From the NCBI GenBank assembly GCA_002336855.1, contig DDEV01000143.1, positions 659-34,313 of the forward strand: a stretch of DNA of 33,655 nucleotides. The letters run 5' to 3'. Made by a program: the position numbers and the translations under genes. This DNA is from Leucobacter sp. UBA1945. GTDB lineage: Bacteria > Actinomycetota > Actinomycetes > Actinomycetales > Microbacteriaceae. Positions 31,456 to 33,655 of the stretch are shown here, piece by piece (the first letter of the stretch is position 1; each line of letters starts with the position of its first letter). The notes beneath the pieces are model-generated. The model was not told the DNA's origin, searched no databases, and worked only from the letters and a program-made list of their open reading frames with translations.

Positions 31456-32016
31456 ATGGCCGCGACGGCAGGCAGGCCCAAACGGGCGTCGCAGGAGCTG
31501 CTGCAAGAGGCCGCGTTCGAGCTCTTTCAGCATCGCGGGTACCGCGGCACCACAGTCGAACAGATCGCGAGAACCGCGGGCTTCAGCCGGGCGACGTTCT
31601 TCAACTGCTTTGCTTCGAAAGCCGAGCTCTTCTGGCTCGAAGTCGACGCGCTGATCGCGTCGCTGCGCGCTCACCTCGAAGCGCAGCTGGCGGCAGAAGC
31701 GCGGCCCTCACTGCGCGAGGCGCTGCTCTGCTTTGCGGCGACGTTCGAGAGCAGCCGTATCCCGTGGGCGCTGCAGAACTACCGCCTACTCGAGGCGGCA
31801 GAAGATCTCGCCGCGAGCGGCGCCGGTCGGGTGCTCGAGTTGAACCGAGCATTCGTGCGCTACCTGCAAGAGACCGAGAAGCTTGCGGCGATCGAACTGC
31901 ATGCCCGTGCGGCAGCGACGACGGCGACGCTCGTGAGCGGGCTGCTCGGCTGGATCGACGCGGGCGTGACGCGAGGCCCGTTCGGTGATCACCTCGGGCG
32001 AGCGCTAATACACTAG
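31456..32016 (+). CDS. TetR-family transcriptional regulator
   Basis: This 186-residue protein has an N-terminal TetR HTH: LLQEAAFELFQHRGYRGTTV followed by EQIARTAGFSRATFFNCFASKAELFW (about residues 14-60). A helical ligand-binding/dimerisation domain without recognisable ligand motif follows. ATG 31456 has AAAGGA seven bases upstream and matches the usual TetR beginning. The frame stays open far upstream, antisense to the binding-protein gene, and that part is not coding. Divergence from the ABC importer operon and the 19-base palindrome between them suggest that it represses the importer and itself. Deformylase follows after five bases. Confidence 0.95.
   Translation: MAATAGRPKRASQELLQEAAFELFQHRGYRGTTVEQIARTAGFSRATFFNCFASKAELFWLEVDALIASLRAHLEAQLAAEARPSLREALLCFAATFESSRIPWALQNYRLLEAAEDLAASGAGRVLELNRAFVRYLQETEKLAAIELHARAAATTATLVSGLLGWIDAGVTRGPFGDHLGRALIH
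32009..32014 (+). promoter_or_regulatory. Possible -10 element for leaderless def
   Basis: TACACT ends seven bases before the def ATG and overlaps the tetR stop. The spacing fits a transcript starting at the start codon. No good -35 is visible, and no Shine-Dalgarno sequence precedes def. Confidence 0.4.
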
Positions 32017-32021
32017 CTCGC

Positions 32022-32585
32022 ATGGCAATTCTTCCTATCGTGATCTGCGGCGACCCCGTGCTGCACCGCCCCGCCGAACCCGTCGCAGAGTTCGACGACG
32101 CCCTGCGCACACTCGTCGACGACATGTTCGAGACGTGTGAGGCCGCCCCGGGCGTGGGGCTCGCCGCGCCCCAGGTTGGCGTGGGCAAGCGCATCTTCGT
32201 CTGGATGTATGACGATCAAGACGAGGCTCCCGAGCGAGGCGTCGCCATCAACCCCGGGCTCTGGCTCTCGCCACCCGAGCCCGGGCTGCCGGGCGAAGAC
32301 GAGATCGAGGGGTGCCTGTCGTTTCCCGGCGAGCGTTTCGCGCTGCGCCGCTCTGAGCGTGCGCTGCTGCGGGCGCAAGACATCAACGGCGAGCCGTTTG
32401 AGATCGAGGCGAGCGGATGGTTCGCGCGCATCATGCAGCACGAGTTCGATCACCTGCTCGGTCTGCTCTACGTCGATCGTCTCGTGCACCCCGAGAGCCG
32501 CGGGGCGCAGAAGGCTGAGCGCAAGAACGGCTGGGGTAAGCCCGGCCTGAGCTGGTTGCCGGGCGTCGACGACCTCGAAGGCTAA
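32022..32585 (+). CDS. def: Peptide deformylase
   Basis: This 187-residue metalloenzyme removes the formyl group from the N-terminal formylmethionine of new proteins. All three deformylase motifs are present: GVGLAAPQVG (44-53), EGCLSFPGE with metal ligand Cys98, and MQHEFDHLLG with ligands His140 and His144 and catalytic Glu141. The C-terminal tail of about 30 residues is basic. The usual length is 160-200. ATG 32022 lies five bases after the tetR stop. It lacks a Shine-Dalgarno sequence, so it is either coupled to tetR or leaderless from the TACACT element. A strong terminator follows. Confidence 0.97.
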   Translation: MAILPIVICGDPVLHRPAEPVAEFDDALRTLVDDMFETCEAAPGVGLAAPQVGVGKRIFVWMYDDQDEAPERGVAINPGLWLSPPEPGLPGEDEIEGCLSFPGERFALRRSERALLRAQDINGEPFEIEASGWFARIMQHEFDHLLGLLYVDRLVHPESRGAQKAERKNGWGKPGLSWLPGVDDLEG

Positions 32586-32610
32586 GCTCGCGATTTGCCG
32601 CAGCTCGTAA

Positions 32611-32650
32611 CAGCGCGCCTCCCGCCAGTGCGGGGCGCGCTGTTTTTCTT
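32611..32650 (+). terminator. Rho-independent terminator after def
   Basis: CAGCGCGCC (32611-32619) pairs perfectly with GGCGCGCTG (32634-32642). An inner CCCGC/GCGGG alternative pairing exists, and TTTTTCTT follows. It separates def from the next promoter. Confidence 0.88.
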
Positions 32651-32678
32651 GCTCGCATCCGCGCCGCGAGTCGCTCGC

Positions 32679-32708
32679 TTGACAATGGTCATACCGTTTG
32701 CATATTCT
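32679..32708 (+). promoter_or_regulatory. Sigma-A-type promoter of the lipoyl/E1 operon
   Basis: A perfect -35 TTGACA (32679-32684) is followed at 18 bases by TATTCT (32703-32708), or at 16 bases by CATATT. The predicted transcription start is near 32715, giving a leader of about 45 bases with GGGAG before the GTG start. Confidence 0.75.
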
Positions 32709-32738
32709 GGTAATACCAATTATAAAAATGGTATTACG
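32687..32738. promoter_or_regulatory. Three phased GGTNNTAC boxes over the lipoyl/E1 promoter
   Basis: GGTCATACC (32687-32695), GGTAATACC (32709-32717) and GGTATTACG (32730-32738) start 22 and 21 bases apart, two helical turns. The middle box is a perfect odd palindrome. With its flanks it reads TGGTAATACCA, matching the FadR/GntR-family pattern TNGTNNNACNA, to which E. coli PdhR also belongs. Boxes 2 and 3 also form a 9-base inverted repeat (32710-32718 with 32729-32737). The first box lies between -35 and -10, the others over and behind the start site, as expected for repression. Confidence 0.6.
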
Positions 32739-32758
32739 TATACGAGCAAGGGAGCATC

Positions 32759-32998
32759 GTGATCTTCAACATCGTTGTCGAAGACCTTGGCGGGGCAGAA
32801 GAGGGAGTGTTTGTCGGTTGGCTCAAAGCCGCCGGGGAACACGTTGCTCAGGGCGAGGCCGTGGCTGAAGTGATGACCGACAAAGTCAACATGGAGATTC
32901 AGGCGTCCGGAAGCGGCACGTTCGAACCCCAGCCCATAGCTGAAGAGGATCCGGTCGAACTCGGCCAGGTGATCGGTCTCATTCGAGGCGAAGCGTGA
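32759..32998 (+). CDS. Stand-alone lipoyl/biotinyl-attachment domain protein
   Basis: This 79-residue protein consists of one lipoyl domain and little else. The fold's hairpin carries Lys42 in EVMTDKVNMEI, the position and context (TDKV) of the lipoylated lysine of 2-oxoacid dehydrogenase E2 subunits. GVFVGWLKAAGEHVAQGEAVAEV in outline and IAEEDPVELGQVIGLI are the usual flanking strands. No E1-binding or catalytic acyltransferase domain is present, so it must act with another E2 or as a carrier. GTG 32759 has GGGAG six bases upstream. Its TGA overlaps the GTG of the E1 alpha gene (GTGA). Confidence 0.9.
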   Translation: MIFNIVVEDLGGAEEGVFVGWLKAAGEHVAQGEAVAEVMTDKVNMEIQASGSGTFEPQPIAEEDPVELGQVIGLIRGEA

Positions 32999-33655
32999 CG
33001 GCGGTGCGTCCCTCGACCAGATCGTTGTGGGAGCAGATGGTGATCGCGCGCGCTTTTGACCGGGCGATGACAATCCACAACCCGCACTGGCACGAAGCGA
33101 GAGGTGAGGAAGCCGTGATCGTTGGTGGGTTCGCCGGGCTCGGCGCCGACGATGTGCTTGCTCCGCACTTTCGCGGAACCTGCGCGATCGCAGTCATGCG
33201 CGGCGAGGATCCCGCCGAACTCGCAGCCGGAGTGTTCGGTAAGCAGGCGGGCCCCACCAGTGGGCACTGGCGTGGAGACATTAACCCTGCGCCGAGTGGA
33301 AAGCTGTTCGGCATGTATTCCGGGTCGCTCGGTACGAGCGTGGCGTATGCCACCGGTGCCGCCTTGCGTCTCAAGCAGCTCGGTCAGGGCGGGGTCGCTG
33401 TGTGCTCGTTCGGAGACGGCACCGCAAACACCGGGATCGTAAGCGAATCGCTGAACCTTGCCGCGATGTTGCAGCTTCCCATCGTCTACCTGTGCCAGGA
33501 CAACCAATACGCGACTTCGCTCACCTCGCAGGTGGCGCTCGCGGGTGGGCCGATGTCGGTGCGAGCTCGCGCGTTCGGCCTTGAGAGCGAAGATGTGGAT
33601 GGCAACGACGTGCTCGAAGTGCTTCGCGCACGCGAAGCAGCCGTAGAGCGAGTGC
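32995..33655 (+). CDS. Thiamine-diphosphate-dependent dehydrogenase E1 alpha subunit (partial)
   Basis: The first 220 codons of an E1 alpha subunit of the pyruvate/acetoin/branched-chain dehydrogenase family are present, and the frame runs off the window end. Visible parts are LWEQMVIARAFDRAM (family YRxMxxxRxFE helix), ARGEEAVIVGGFAGLGADDVLAPHFRG, FGKQAGPTSGHWRGDIN and GSLGTSVAYATGAAL. The TPP motif spans from Gly140 in FGDGTANTG to Asn170 in LCQDNQYA, with DN where NN or EN is usual. The segment HWRGDIN replaces the common GKGGSMH, so the protein is a divergent member. GTG 32995 overlaps the lipoyl gene stop (GTGA). E1 beta and E2 are expected downstream. The substrate cannot be fixed. Confidence 0.9.
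   Translation, partial: MTAVRPSTRSLWEQMVIARAFDRAMTIHNPHWHEARGEEAVIVGGFAGLGADDVLAPHFRGTCAIAVMRGEDPAELAAGVFGKQAGPTSGHWRGDINPAPSGKLFGMYSGSLGTSVAYATGAALRLKQLGQGGVAVCSFGDGTANTGIVSESLNLAAMLQLPIVYLCQDNQYATSLTSQVALAGGPMSVRARAFGLESEDVDGNDVLEVLRAREAAVERV

Overview
The window comes from a high-GC Gram-positive bacterium, most probably an actinobacterium of the Microbacteriaceae type (Leucobacter-like is a guess from gene content, not from a search). Signs are the GC-rich codon use, the gatA-gatB pair, the clpS/DUF2017/zincin-metalloprotease trio, many ATGA/TGATG stop-start couplings, several genes that look leaderless, a DUF222/HNH remnant, and a complete mevalonate operon in the order known from actinomycete mevalonate clusters. 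Almost everything is chromosomal housekeeping or transport. The only clearly decaying DNA is at about 22.8-24.4 kb.

Layout. 1-2060 (+): 3' end of gatA, then gatB, closed by a strong hairpin. 2169-5010: an MMPL exporter (-) and a divergent MarR regulator (+) around a palindromic operator. 5007-11504 (-): a six-gene operon mvk-mvaD-pmk-fni-mvaA-mvaS, covering all steps from acetoacetyl-CoA to IPP/DMAPP. 11726-12955 (+): DinB polymerase. 12986-14183 (-): zincin metalloprotease, clpS and DUF2017. 14222-14932 (-): DUF1361 membrane protein. 15049-15167 (+): tRNA-His and its terminator. 15426-16928 (+): a sortase-anchored thioester-domain surface protein. 17035-20912 (+): a heterodimeric ABC exporter. 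20925-21016 (+): the SRP 4.5S-type RNA, recognised from its conserved core. 21046-22278 (-): MFS exporter. 22403-22738 (+): small one-TM protein. 22844-24363 (+): DUF222/HNH endonuclease pseudogene with about six lesions. 24457-26107 (-): EamA transporter and oligoribonuclease. 26141-31374 (-): a peptide/nickel-type ABC importer with both ATPases fused in one chain, divergent from a TetR regulator (31456-32016, +). 32022-32585 (+): peptide deformylase and terminator. 32759-33655 (+): start of a 2-oxoacid-dehydrogenase-type operon (stand-alone lipoyl protein, then E1 alpha, cut by the window end), behind a TTGACA promoter carrying three similar operator-like boxes.

How the parts work together. 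The mevalonate operon feeds IPP/DMAPP into isoprenoid synthesis, and no prenyltransferase lies in the window. GatAB, tRNA-His, deformylase, ClpS and SRP RNA serve protein synthesis, maturation, targeting and turnover. Two regulator/transporter pairs (MarR/MMPL and TetR/peptide importer) look like self-contained local switches, because each has a palindrome in the shared promoter gap. The most interesting items are the SRP RNA, the triple operator in front of the lipoyl/E1 operon, the thioester adhesin and the recurrent leaderless-promoter geometry. I did not find a clear novel defence or mobile system.
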